A stretch of 10,090 nucleotides of DNA from Balneolaceae bacterium (GTDB lineage: Bacteria > Bacteroidota > Rhodothermia > Balneolales > Balneolaceae): contig PWFZ01000232.1 of the NCBI GenBank assembly GCA_003555185.1, positions 1 through 10,090 on the forward strand. Reading direction: 5' to 3'. This document shows, one piece after another, positions 1 through 7,275 of the stretch (positions within the stretch are counted from its first letter, which is position 1; each line of letters starts with the position of its first letter). The position numbers were made by a program, and so were the translations under genes. The notes below the pieces were generated by a model, which worked only from the letters and a program-made list of their open reading frames with translations, searched no databases and was not told where the DNA came from.

Positions 1-1
1 C

Positions 2-1408
2 ATCATGTTTGCCCCAACCCTGGACTCTGTCCGGGAAATGTATCCATGGGTTACATCGGATGCACAATACCTAATGCACCTTTTGTTCATTAATGGGTTG
101 TGGATTTCACATCTCACATTTACAAAGATCAGCCGTCTCCGACTTCAGGATAATTATAAGTTTCTGGCATTTGGGTTTCCAATTACAAAGCTCACCCATT
201 ACCTGAATGCCGCTGGATTTCTTCAACCCATAAATCTTCTATTCAACCTGTTTTGGGTTCTTTATCTGGGTATGCTGGCAACCTCAGCAGTCAATTTTAT
301 CATTATTTGCTTGATGGTTGTCGTCACATATGGACTGTTTAACGCTATTAAATGGAGGTTTAAAAATAATAGTGGAAACCGTTTTAAATGGATGCATCTG
401 CTTTTTGCCACTGCCTTTGTTGGTTTTCTTATTGTGAGGCCTTACATCAACTTCGATGCCTTTATTGGAGAGCCTGAAGTTATAATTAACCAACTTCTTG
501 GATGGATGCAATTCACACCGGGTGGTCTTTTTTATTATTTATCCGTCAGCTTAACCGGCACATTTGCTACTATCGTAACAATTTGCACCTTGTTAATTGC
601 GCTCTATTTCCTTTACAAAGATTTGGCCCATAAAACCCAAACGGCGCTGCTAATGCCATTAGCAACATCAACTTCCGATAATAAAAAATCCCGACTCTCT
701 TTCTTTAAAAGAATTTTTGGTCTGCAGGGCGGAAAGTTTTTCTATAGCGTTTGGAGCCACTCTTATACCAAAACACAGATATTGATCACCTTCTTTATTT
801 CAGGTCTCTATATTTTCTTGTTTCACGACGGTACAGCGATAGGTAATTTTATGGTTCCTGTTTTTCTAACCATTATACCTGTATTGCTGCTTATGTTGTT
901 TATGACCAACATGTTTGGATTTGAAAACCGTGAACTACTTTTGATGCTTCAAAGTCCTATTTCTGATGATGGCCTTATCGGACAGCGAATAAATGCCGTT
1001 CTACTGATCTCAATGGGTAGCCTGTTGTTTATTTCGCTAACAATTCCCTTCTTTTTTGAATCCATGACAACCATGCTTCAAATCTATCTTGGCTTTATCT
1101 TTATCTGTATCATTTTTCTGCACTATTTACTGTTCAGCTCAATTAAGAATTACAAGAAAATAGAGGATGTGGCTCTGATGTCCATTTCAAACCCCGTTGT
1201 TCCGGCATCGGTATCCTTTACAGGTATGTTTTTGGTCATGCTTTTAGGCCTGGCTTCTTTTCTTGTTTTTGATCAGTTTCAGTGGTTACATATACTCGTA
1301 TTAGCCACTGTCGATATTGCTCTTATCTACTTTTTTATCAGTCGTATCAGTAAAATAAAACCCCTTTTTAAAACCCACGTAGTCCCCAAATTATGGAACG
1401 AGCTCTAA
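2..1408 (+). CDS. ABC transporter permease, DUF5687-like (probably 5'-partial)
   Basis: Polytopic inner-membrane protein, the membrane half of an ABC transporter whose ATPase follows directly. Counting from the first ATG (position 5; 467 residues), about ten hydrophobic segments are visible, for example around 77-112, 130-147, 175-205, 257-273, 281-301, 330-350, 357-378, 402-423 and 427-446. Residues 302-319 (NMFGFENRELLLMLQSPI) resemble the cytoplasmic stretch common in Bacteroidota permeases of the DUF5687 type. The frame has no stop before the left edge. From memory of the family, about 60 residues including the first membrane helix normally precede the part seen here, so the Met at position 5 is probably internal and the gene starts outside the window. 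It overlaps the ATPase gene by 16 nt, which implies co-translation. The substrate is unknown. The permease role is fairly sure; the DUF5687 assignment is from memory. Confidence 0.75.
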   Translation: MMFAPTLDSVREMYPWVTSDAQYLMHLLFINGLWISHLTFTKISRLRLQDNYKFLAFGFPITKLTHYLNAAGFLQPINLLFNLFWVLYLGMLATSAVNFIIICLMVVVTYGLFNAIKWRFKNNSGNRFKWMHLLFATAFVGFLIVRPYINFDAFIGEPEVIINQLLGWMQFTPGGLFYYLSVSLTGTFATIVTICTLLIALYFLYKDLAHKTQTALLMPLATSTSDNKKSRLSFFKRIFGLQGGKFFYSVWSHSYTKTQILITFFISGLYIFLFHDGTAIGNFMVPVFLTIIPVLLLMLFMTNMFGFENRELLLMLQSPISDDGLIGQRINAVLLISMGSLLFISLTIPFFFESMTTMLQIYLGFIFICIIFLHYLLFSSIKNYKKIEDVALMSISNPVVPASVSFTGMFLVMLLGLASFLVFDQFQWLHILVLATVDIALIYFFISRISKIKPLFKTHVVPKLWNEL

Positions 1409-2154
1409 AAATTCAGGCACTTAGCAAATCTTACGATGACACCCCTGTATTGGAGAATCTAAACCTGGAAGTACCTGCCGGTTCTATATTCGGATTGATT
1501 GGGCCCAATGGCGCCGGAAAAAGCACGTTAATTGGAATACTCACCGGGCTGCTTGATTACAATAATGGCACCATTTTTATTAATGACCTTCAGCTAAACG
1601 CCAAGAATGAAATCGACATTAAAAAAGATGTTGCCTCGGTTCTACAACCTCCGCTTTTATTTGAAAACTTTACCAGTTACGAGTTTACCACCTACGTCTG
1701 TGAAATGTATGGAATTGATAGTGATCAGCTGAACGATAAAATCAAATCTCTGTTTACTTATTTCGAGATTGATAAATTCATGCACGTAAAGGCAAGGCAG
1801 CTTTCCTCAGGTAGTCGTAAAAAACTGGCATTCTGCACCGCTATACTTACAGAGCCAAAACTGCTTTTTTTGGATGAGCCATTTGAGAGCGTTGACGTCA
1901 TCTCCATTGGCAGAATGAAGGCAGTGTTAAGGAGACTGAAAGAAAAAGGCGTTACCATTTTTATAACCAGCCATATTTTGGAGGTTGTTGAGAACCTTTG
2001 TGATGACATCGCAATACTTCATAAAGGAGAAATTCTCGCATACCTCGATGCAGAGAGCCGTAAAAAGCTGGAAAAAGATTCCAGCCTTAGCGAAATATTC
2101 GAAGATTACGTTGAAGTGAACGGAACCAACAGTGAGCTGCTAAACTGGATTTAA
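1393..2154 (+). CDS. ABC transporter ATP-binding protein
   Basis: Cytoplasmic ATPase subunit of 253 residues with one complete nucleotide-binding domain. Walker A is GPNGAGKST at 37-45, the Q-loop glutamine is Q85, the signature is LSSGSRKKL at 137-145, Walker B is LLFLDEP at 157-163, the D-loop Asp is 168 and the switch His is 194 (TSH). All catalytic positions are intact, so the protein should be active. The signature departs from the usual LSGGQ but keeps the Ser and central Gly, as many single-domain ATPases paired with ABC-2-like permeases do. The ATG at 1393 lies inside the 3' end of the permease gene, so the two are translationally coupled and should form one transporter. Such pairs usually export or handle lipids, drugs or peptides, but nothing here fixes the substrate or direction. 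The gene ends 22 bp from the convergent lipoprotein gene, with no clear terminator between them. Confidence 0.93.
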   Translation: MERALKIQALSKSYDDTPVLENLNLEVPAGSIFGLIGPNGAGKSTLIGILTGLLDYNNGTIFINDLQLNAKNEIDIKKDVASVLQPPLLFENFTSYEFTTYVCEMYGIDSDQLNDKIKSLFTYFEIDKFMHVKARQLSSGSRKKLAFCTAILTEPKLLFLDEPFESVDVISIGRMKAVLRRLKEKGVTIFITSHILEVVENLCDDIAILHKGEILAYLDAESRKKLEKDSSLSEIFEDYVEVNGTNSELLNWI

Positions 2155-2176
2155 GCATCTCACTAAGATTTTAAAA

Positions 2177-2761
2177 TTACTCGTGTCCCCAAGGCGCAGG
2201 TGGTGTATCCTCCATAGGTTCAGAAAGATCAAAATCAACCCGCCAGCTCCAGGTGGTATCACGAATAGTGCCGTAGGTATATCGATCTCCGGGTACTATT
2301 TCAATTCTCCATCCACGAAAATGTCCCATCTCTTCACTCCGGGGTACTGATTTAAATTCCTGGCGCATTGCCGTTCCACCTTCAACAGAATATCCGCCGT
2401 ACATTGTTACATCATCCTCGCTGCCGTCCGGCATTCTGTGATCATGGCGCAATTCAAGTCCGTCTTCATGTTTGGTGTAGATCCACGTTCGGGATCGGTC
2501 CCACTCATCCTCGCCCAACTCAATATGAAACGGTAATTTTAGCTGATTATCATCACACTCACGGAAATGAACAACCAACAGCTCATCTCCATCTAACATC
2601 TCATCACCTTCAGGTTCCAGTGTAAGTCCACCGGGATAGGCATTTCCACACTGCTCACTCAGCATGTCGAAAAAAACCTCAAAAGGTTCTTGGTCCTGCT
2701 CCGCTCTTTCACCGCATGAAAGTAAAAAAAATGCCAATAGTACCGCTATCAATAATTTCAT
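2177..2761 (-). CDS. Uncharacterised lipoprotein with HDHR / VTMYGG motifs
   Basis: A 194-residue protein with a clear lipoprotein signal: a hydrophobic stretch from residue 3 and the lipobox LLSC followed by G, which makes Cys16 the lipidated residue. The mature part is acidic and rich in Trp, Tyr and His. Conspicuous blocks are RTWIYT (91-96), LELRHDHR (102-109), DDVTMYGG (116-123) and a C-terminal WRVDFDL (173-179). Cys38 and Cys69 could form a disulfide after export. I recall the HDHR...EDG...VTMYGG pattern from unnamed hypothetical proteins in several phyla but know of no assigned function, so none is given. The gene is convergent with the ABC pair and divergent from the sensor kinase, with which it shares a short upstream region. 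The ATG is preceded by a weak AGAGAA ribosome-binding site. Lipoprotein status is well supported; the role is unknown. Confidence 0.85.
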   Translation of the reverse strand: MKLLIAVLLAFFLLSCGERAEQDQEPFEVFFDMLSEQCGNAYPGGLTLEPEGDEMLDGDELLVVHFRECDDNQLKLPFHIELGEDEWDRSRTWIYTKHEDGLELRHDHRMPDGSEDDVTMYGGYSVEGGTAMRQEFKSVPRSEEMGHFRGWRIEIVPGDRYTYGTIRDTTWSWRVDFDLSEPMEDTPPAPWGHE

Positions 2762-2888
2762 TTCTCTGTTTTTTGTTGATGTTCATTTTAAAATAAAGCA
2801 GATAATATCTAATGAAGCTCAAAATACCTAAAAATGAGTATATCCATTTACGGACTGATTTTGAATATTGTGAAAGCTTATAGTTTCA

Positions 2889-2946
2889 GAAAGGGGTCCA
2901 TATAAAGTTTTTATGCCACATATCGATTGTTTTTCTCTTCATTCCG
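2889..2946 (+). other. In-frame 5' extension of the kinase: ribosome-binding site, ATA codon and signal-peptide coding
   Basis: Reading the kinase frame upstream of 2947 gives, from 2902, Ile(ATA)-KFLCHISIVFLFIPLP and then GLVAS: one Lys, a long hydrophobic core and a small-residue cleavage region, as in a Sec signal peptide. A purine-rich AGAAAGGGG lies just before the ATA at proper spacing. The frame first stops at TAG 2881-2883. No ATG, GTG or TTG in frame lies between that stop and 2947. The natural reading is an original ATG at 2902 changed to ATA, or a sequencing error. Rare ATA initiation is the other option. Confidence 0.55.
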
Positions 2947-4047
2947 TTGCCCGGATTAGTCGCCTCTATACATACCCAAATTCCGTTTTTGAACAAACCG
3001 AACGATTTCAATATTCAGGATCGCACTATTCTTCATACTAACTTCCCTCTGGAAAGTATAGAAGTAAACTACCAACCCTTAAATAGAATTTGGAGTACGG
3101 GTGATGAATTACACTTTAGCTACACAGAAAATAATCTCGCTTTTATTTTTTTGTCGGATAGCCTTTACCCTTTTAATTATGAATTCAGGCTCACAAATGT
3201 TGACAGGGATTGGATAAAATTAAATGAAGACAAATCAGCAACATACTCCAACCTTTCTCCCGGCGAATATACCTTTAAGGTAAAAGTGCCTGGAAATAAT
3301 CAGCTTGATGAAGCTGTGTTGAGTGTACCGATTATTATATCATCGCCGCCATGGGAAGCAGCATCATTCAAATTTCTTATTGCATTATTTTTAACGGCAG
3401 TTCTTTATTCTCTTAATAGATACCGGAATTACTACCACTCAAAAGTTGAAAAGCTACGACTTGATATCGCCCGGGACCTCCACGATGATGTCAGTTCAAC
3501 ACTAAGCAGTATAAGTTTCTTTGCTCATGCTATTGTATCAGATGAATTAAGTAATAAACATTCCCAGAGATTTTTAAACCTTATATCAGAATCATCACAG
3601 GAGGCGAAAGAAAAGATAAGCGACTTTATATGGGTGATCCATCCACAAGATGATGATTGGGAAACCCTGCTACTGAAGTGCAAACGCTATGCATCCGATA
3701 TTTTGGAAAGCAGGGGTATCGATCATCATTTTGTAGTTGAAGGTAAACCTCCCGCAACTCTGAAACTGCCGGTCAAAAAAAATACGTGGCTCATTTTTCG
3801 GGAGCTCATTACAAATATTGCCCGTCACGCCAATCCTGAATCTGTGATCATTCGGTTTACTGTAAAAAACAATGAAATTAAACTAACTGTAAATGACAAT
3901 GGAAATGGGTTTGAACCTGAAGCTGAACTAACGCAAGGGCACGGACTCAAAAACATCATGACCAGAGTAGAGACTCTAAAAGGAAAGGTTCTGCTTGATT
4001 CTAAATCAGGGATGGGCACCAACTGGGAGCTACAGCTACCTATTTAA
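2947..4047 (+). CDS. Y_Y_Y-domain sensor histidine kinase (HisKA_3 / HATPase), short form
   Basis: Membrane sensor kinase of 366 residues from the TTG at 2947. Residues about 55-131 match a Y_Y_Y domain (YEFRLTNVDRDW, then ATYSNLSPGEYTFKVKV), which normally follows beta-propeller repeats in large FCB sensors. One membrane helix (about 142-157) follows. The HisKA_3 dimerisation region has the phospho-acceptor His179 in RDLHDDVSSTLSSI. The ATPase has an N-box (FRELITN, Asn290), a G1 box (DNGNGF, 317-322) and a G2 box (GHGLKN, 331-336). No propeller blades are present, so the protein is about a third of the usual length. The start is doubtful. The same frame is open back to 2884 and encodes a signal peptide, and an AGAAAGGGG site lies five bases before an ATA codon at 2902. 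The TTG used here has no ribosome-binding site, cuts the signal peptide away, and would leave the Y_Y_Y domain without an export signal. It phosphorylates the downstream regulator. Confidence 0.82.
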   Translation: MPGLVASIHTQIPFLNKPNDFNIQDRTILHTNFPLESIEVNYQPLNRIWSTGDELHFSYTENNLAFIFLSDSLYPFNYEFRLTNVDRDWIKLNEDKSATYSNLSPGEYTFKVKVPGNNQLDEAVLSVPIIISSPPWEAASFKFLIALFLTAVLYSLNRYRNYYHSKVEKLRLDIARDLHDDVSSTLSSISFFAHAIVSDELSNKHSQRFLNLISESSQEAKEKISDFIWVIHPQDDDWETLLLKCKRYASDILESRGIDHHFVVEGKPPATLKLPVKKNTWLIFRELITNIARHANPESVIIRFTVKNNEIKLTVNDNGNGFEPEAELTQGHGLKNIMTRVETLKGKVLLDSKSGMGTNWELQLPI

Positions 4048-4069
4048 GTTCACGGTTTCATTAAATATT

Positions 4070-4723
4070 ATGGATAGAGATCATAAATTGACCCGCGTCA
4101 TTATTGTAGAAGACAATCATTATATAAGAGAGGGGTGGGCAACTATACTTGACTCTGACTCAGGCATCTGTGTACTAAGCTCTTACGAAAGCTTCGAAGA
4201 TGCCGTTAAATCAGATCTTTATCTGCAAACTGATATTATCTTGCTTGATATCGGCCTTCCGGGAATACAGGGTACAGAAGCCGTTGTGAGATTTCTAAAC
4301 AAAAAACCAACGCTTTCTATTATTATGGCTACGGTTTACGAGGATGACCAACATATTTTTAATTCATTAAGAAACGGAGCGGTAGGCTATTTAATGAAGA
4401 GAGTAACACCTGATGAGCTTATACAGGGCATTAAGGATGCAAGCAACGGTGGGTCACCTATGTCACCGAATATTGCCAGGAAAATAATTAATTCACTTCA
4501 TACAACAGGCCCTGCAAATAATTATCAACTTTCAGAAAGAGAAACAGAGATACTTCAGCTACTTGGCGAGGGAAATTCTTATGCCTCAATAGCTAAAAAC
4601 ATCTATTTGTCTGTAGACGGGGTGGGATATCATATACGTAATATTTACCGCAAGCTGCAGGTTAATAACAAATCTGAAGCGATCGCAAAAGCTGTCTCAA
4701 AAAACTTAATTAGCCTTACCTGA
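4070..4723 (+). CDS. NarL/FixJ-family response regulator (REC + LuxR HTH)
   Basis: A 217-residue DNA-binding regulator, partner of the kinase 22 bp upstream. The receiver domain (about 9-125) has the acidic pair Glu14/Asp15 in VIIVEDN, the phospho-acceptor Asp60 in LLDIGLPG, Thr88 and Lys110 at the conserved switch positions, so it can take a phosphate. The LuxR-type helix-turn-helix spans about 154-208, with LSERETEILQLLGEGNSYASIA at its start broken by no gaps and the recognition helix near SVDGVGYHIRNIYRKL. I chose the ATG at 4070 over one at 3995. The earlier start adds 25 residues that overlap the kinase gene and match nothing in the family, while receiver domains begin close to the first beta strand, as here. 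There is no strong ribosome-binding site, so translation may be coupled to the kinase. Target promoters are unknown. Confidence 0.92.
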   Translation: MDRDHKLTRVIIVEDNHYIREGWATILDSDSGICVLSSYESFEDAVKSDLYLQTDIILLDIGLPGIQGTEAVVRFLNKKPTLSIIMATVYEDDQHIFNSLRNGAVGYLMKRVTPDELIQGIKDASNGGSPMSPNIARKIINSLHTTGPANNYQLSERETEILQLLGEGNSYASIAKNIYLSVDGVGYHIRNIYRKLQVNNKSEAIAKAVSKNLISLT

Positions 4724-4773
4724 TATTAAAATACCTGATGGTAAAACACATAGAGTTTACGATTGCCTTTTTC
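4724..4773. other. Short convergent intergenic gap, no strong terminator
   Basis: Fifty bases between the regulator and the decarboxylase, which point at each other. The only structure I see is a weak five-pair stem (GTAAA ... TTTAC) with a ten-base loop near 4741-4760. It is AT-only apart from one pair, so I do not call it a terminator. Confidence 0.4.
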
Positions 4774-6204
4774 TCAATACAATTCTTTCCCTATATCCCT
4801 TATGACATCCAAAACAAGTCCCAAATCCTTTCTTGTTGTGCGTGGATTGATGATGCATACCCTTAAAGCCGTTTTTGAGTTCAGCCGGGTTCCTGTTAGG
4901 AATATTCTGCCATCTGTTTCTATTTCGGATATTAGCCGCTGATTTACCTTTTCCAACTGCTTTTCACTCAAACCCTGAGGTGTATATCGAAAGCAGACAA
5001 TAGAAAGTGGAACAGGAGCTAGTAGTTCAAAATCTTCTGATTTTTGAATCAGCTCAACAAGGTAAGTCGCTTTATCTATATCTGACTGAATGGTTTCGCG
5101 AAGTCGTTTTGCTCCGTATGCTTTCAGGGTCATCCACACTTTTAGGGATTTAAAGCTTTTTGTAAGTGGCAGTTGGTATTCCATCATGTCTGTTCTGCCA
5201 TCATCGGCATTATCCGATTTTAGATAATCAGGCAGGTGACTGAAGGTTTTACGGAGCTTTACCGGCTCTTTCACTAATATACAAGCGGCCTCAAACGGCA
5301 CATACAGCCACTTGTGAGGATTAATCACAACTGAGTCCGCTTTTTCTAAACCTGAGAATTGACTTCTAACGGAGTCAACCGCCGCGGCCGGGCCACCGTA
5401 AGCCGCGTCCACGTGGTACCACATACCGTGCTTTATAGCTATATCAGCGAGAGCTTCCAAATCATCGATCGCACCTGTGTTTGTGGTCCCGGCAATACCG
5501 ATCACACAAATAGGATTGAGCCCGGCTAATCTATCCTCCTCAATCGTTGCTTCGAGCTTCTCTGTCTCGATCTGAAACTGATCATTCACAGGAATTTTTC
5601 GCAGATATTTTTTCCCAATGCCCAGCATGTCCACCGCCTTATCAAAACTGGAGTGGCCTTCTTCAGACACATAAATGGTCATTGGTTTTAAGCCATACAT
5701 TCCGGTTTCAGCAACGCCTTCATCAGCCATATTTTTTCGCGCTACGGCAAGGCAGTTAAAATTAGCAGTTGATCCACCATCTAAAATAGCTCCGGCTGCA
5801 CTGTCGGGATATCCAATGAATTGTGAAATCCATCGAATCACCAACTTTTCCATTTCGGTACTGATGGGTGATGAATGCCACTTCAAATTGTTTTGATTGA
5901 GCGCACTGCTGATCATATCTCCCATAATGGCTACCTGATTGCCGCCGCCGGTTATATACCCAAAATATCGCGGACCAATATTCATTGTAGCTGAGCCTAT
6001 CACGTCCGTTCGCACTTGTTCCAACAAGCTCTCAACGGATGTTTCTGATTCGGGTAGAAGTTCATCAAAAGCCGAAAGGACTTCATCGGGTGTTTTGCCT
6101 GCAAATACTCTTCGATTCAGTTTCTCTTCATATAGTTCTGAAACTATATCAACGGTTTGATGGAGGTATTTTTCAAACGAATCCCGGTCGAAATCCAGAC
6201 TCAT
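4774..6204 (-). CDS. PLP-dependent group II amino-acid decarboxylase
   Basis: A 476-residue cytoplasmic enzyme of the aromatic-L-amino-acid / glutamate / diaminobutyrate decarboxylase fold (Pfam Pyridoxal_deC), full length for the family. The PLP-binding Lys is 298 in NPHKWLYVPF. Asp266 in VDAAYGG pairs with the pyridine nitrogen. His184 in EEGHSSFDKA stacks on the ring. DGGSTANFN (142-150) is the phosphate-binding loop, and RYFGY (79-83) is the N-terminal substrate-side motif. It removes the alpha-carboxylate of an amino acid and releases CO2 and an amine. The residues that choose between tyrosine, DOPA, tryptophan, glutamate or diaminobutyrate cannot be read reliably by eye, so I give no symbol. 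The family also includes sulfinoalanine decarboxylases and aldehyde synthases. The gene stands alone on its strand, with a repeat-bearing gap upstream and no neighbour naming its pathway. The ATG at 6204 fits the normal N-terminus. Confidence 0.9.
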   Translation of the reverse strand: MSLDFDRDSFEKYLHQTVDIVSELYEEKLNRRVFAGKTPDEVLSAFDELLPESETSVESLLEQVRTDVIGSATMNIGPRYFGYITGGGNQVAIMGDMISSALNQNNLKWHSSPISTEMEKLVIRWISQFIGYPDSAAGAILDGGSTANFNCLAVARKNMADEGVAETGMYGLKPMTIYVSEEGHSSFDKAVDMLGIGKKYLRKIPVNDQFQIETEKLEATIEEDRLAGLNPICVIGIAGTTNTGAIDDLEALADIAIKHGMWYHVDAAYGGPAAAVDSVRSQFSGLEKADSVVINPHKWLYVPFEAACILVKEPVKLRKTFSHLPDYLKSDNADDGRTDMMEYQLPLTKSFKSLKVWMTLKAYGAKRLRETIQSDIDKATYLVELIQKSEDFELLAPVPLSIVCFRYTPQGLSEKQLEKVNQRLISEIETDGRIFLTGTRLNSKTALRVCIINPRTTRKDLGLVLDVIRDIGKELY

Positions 6205-6283
6205 TAGCAGAGCAAATTTTGGTTAGTCCTTAACGTAGTTTTGATAATCTGAATACAATTTATAAAAGTTGATTTAATTTAAA
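6205..6283 (-). promoter_or_regulatory. Presumed promoter region of the decarboxylase gene
   Basis: This AT-rich stretch separates the repeat from the decarboxylase ATG and is the only room for a dedicated promoter if the repeat ends the upstream transcript. I could not assign a convincing -33/-7 pair of the Bacteroidota type (TTTG ... TAnnTTTG), and the ATG has no strong purine-rich ribosome-binding site. The call rests on position only. Confidence 0.25.
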
Positions 6284-6304
6284 AGTCCCCCTTACCAAAG
6301 GGGG
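6281..6304 (-). terminator. Possible intrinsic terminator of the ton operon
   Basis: On the minus strand the first hairpin of the repeat reads CCCCCTT-TGGT-AAGGGGG, followed by AC and then TTTT and an AT-rich stretch. A GC-rich stem followed by a short T run is the form of an intrinsic terminator. It lies about 140 bp past the tonB stop and before the decarboxylase. The T run is short and offset by two bases, so this is tentative. Confidence 0.35.
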
Positions 6305-6374
6305 ATTTAGGGGGATGTTAACTCTGCACAAAGCAATGAACACCCCTCTGTATCTCCCCTTGATAGGGGAGACT
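6284..6374. repeat. Nested inverted repeat, two 36-bp arms each holding a perfect hairpin
   Basis: Arm 1 is 6284-6319 and arm 2 is 6339-6374; arm 2 is the reverse complement of arm 1 at 27 of 36 positions, with a 19-bp spacer. Each arm also folds by itself into a 7-bp stem with a 4-base loop: CCCCCTT-ACCA-AAGGGGG (6287-6304) and CTCCCCT-TGAT-AGGGGAG (6355-6372). Both stems pair perfectly despite different sequences. This resembles a REP/BIME-like or short MITE-like intergenic element. I recall similar CCCCCTT/AAGGGGG palindromes as dispersed repeats in Bacteroidota and Cyanobacteria genomes, but this window has no other copy to confirm it. Confidence 0.7.
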
Positions 6375-6441
6375 CATGCCTTTATTGATTTAAAAACAAT
6401 TGTACTCAAGGTGTTAGTAAGGCAGGAATCAATGCAGCTGC

Positions 6442-7275
6442 TTAATCAAGCACAAACCGGAAGGTAATGGTTCCCCATTGGGTTTCCTGTGGTGCACTTG
6501 AGGGCAGACGTGAAAATCTCCAGCTTCGAAGAGTTCTCATAACTTCACGCTCCAGTTCCGGATTCATTTTCCGAACGGGAATCACACGGCCCAAAGATCC
6601 ATCAGGATTTACTTCGAAACGTACTGTTATAACAGCCTCTTCGTTTGTTTGGTTGCTTGGCAACGGCTGCACCATGGGAGACCTGTCGAGATCGCCTTCC
6701 CACTGCAGATCATAGGGGGCGGATCTGTCGGGGTTAGTACCGGTTCCGGCGTCTACATCTACATCACCGGTCGTGCCATCTACATCACCACTTTCTACTA
6801 CACCTTCCTGTACCTGCTCATCTTCAACCGTCATAGGAGGCACATCTTCTTCTTCAATTTCATCGGTAACCACTACATTCTGTGGGTCAATCACATCTGT
6901 ATCTGGAGTTTCAATCACCTCATCATCCTCAATCGGCTCTATCTCCTCGGGTAACTCAACAGGTTTAGTGGCCTCTTCTTCAGGTTGCTGAGGAGTTTCT
7001 GTCGGCTGAGTGATTTCAGGATCGGGTGTTTCGGGCTCCTCTTCAGCGGGATTGGGACGTGTGGCAACTTCTTCTGCCTGTTCCTCTGCATGTTCTGCCA
7101 GGGCTCCGCTTCGAAATTCTCCAAGCGTAACCTCCATGTAGGCCGGACGATTATCAACATCAAAGCTGATCGTATAAAGAAGAGCGATGATTATGAGAAT
7201 CAGATGCAGCGCACCCGTAACTCCTAATCCGAAACGATCCTCTTCGTCTATGTTATATTTTATCCAGTCGAGCAT
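6442..7275 (-). CDS. TonB-family energy transducer
   Basis: A 277-residue protein that links the inner-membrane ExbB-ExbD motor to outer-membrane receptors. A cytoplasmic start of about 18 residues is followed by one membrane helix (about 19-38). A long, Pro-rich and very acidic linker (about 60-185, full of E, D, P and T) would span the periplasm. The C-terminal TonB domain is about 200-277, with VITVRFEVNPDGSLGRV and the typical LEREVMRTLRSWRFSRLP ... WGTITFRF ending. Classical TonB linkers carry Lys-Pro runs; here the linker is strongly negative. It is the last gene of the operon, and its ATG overlaps the exbD stop by one base (TAATG), so the two are translationally coupled. TonB and TolA-like proteins can be hard to tell apart, but the C-terminal domain fits TonB well. 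Confidence 0.9.
   Translation of the reverse strand: MLDWIKYNIDEEDRFGLGVTGALHLILIIIALLYTISFDVDNRPAYMEVTLGEFRSGALAEHAEEQAEEVATRPNPAEEEPETPDPEITQPTETPQQPEEEATKPVELPEEIEPIEDDEVIETPDTDVIDPQNVVVTDEIEEEDVPPMTVEDEQVQEGVVESGDVDGTTGDVDVDAGTGTNPDRSAPYDLQWEGDLDRSPMVQPLPSNQTNEEAVITVRFEVNPDGSLGRVIPVRKMNPELEREVMRTLRSWRFSRLPSSAPQETQWGTITFRFVLD

Noticed and set aside
2834..2905. A 23-codon ORF just upstream of the kinase, possibly a leader peptide.
   Set aside because: It has no ribosome-binding site, no run of one amino acid and no attenuator structure; it is probably chance.
3995..4069. Longer response-regulator start at ATG 3995, overlapping the kinase gene.
   Set aside because: The extra 25 residues are out-of-frame kinase sequence and precede the receiver domain with nothing family-like; ATG 4070 fits.
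6284..6374. The paired repeat read as the start of a CRISPR array.
   Set aside because: There are only two copies, they are in inverted orientation, and there are no regular spacers or cas genes.
6649..6991. Plus-strand ORFs opposite tonB, rich in Ser and Thr or in aromatic residues.
   Set aside because: They are reverse-frame shadows of the Glu/Asp/Pro-rich tonB linker.
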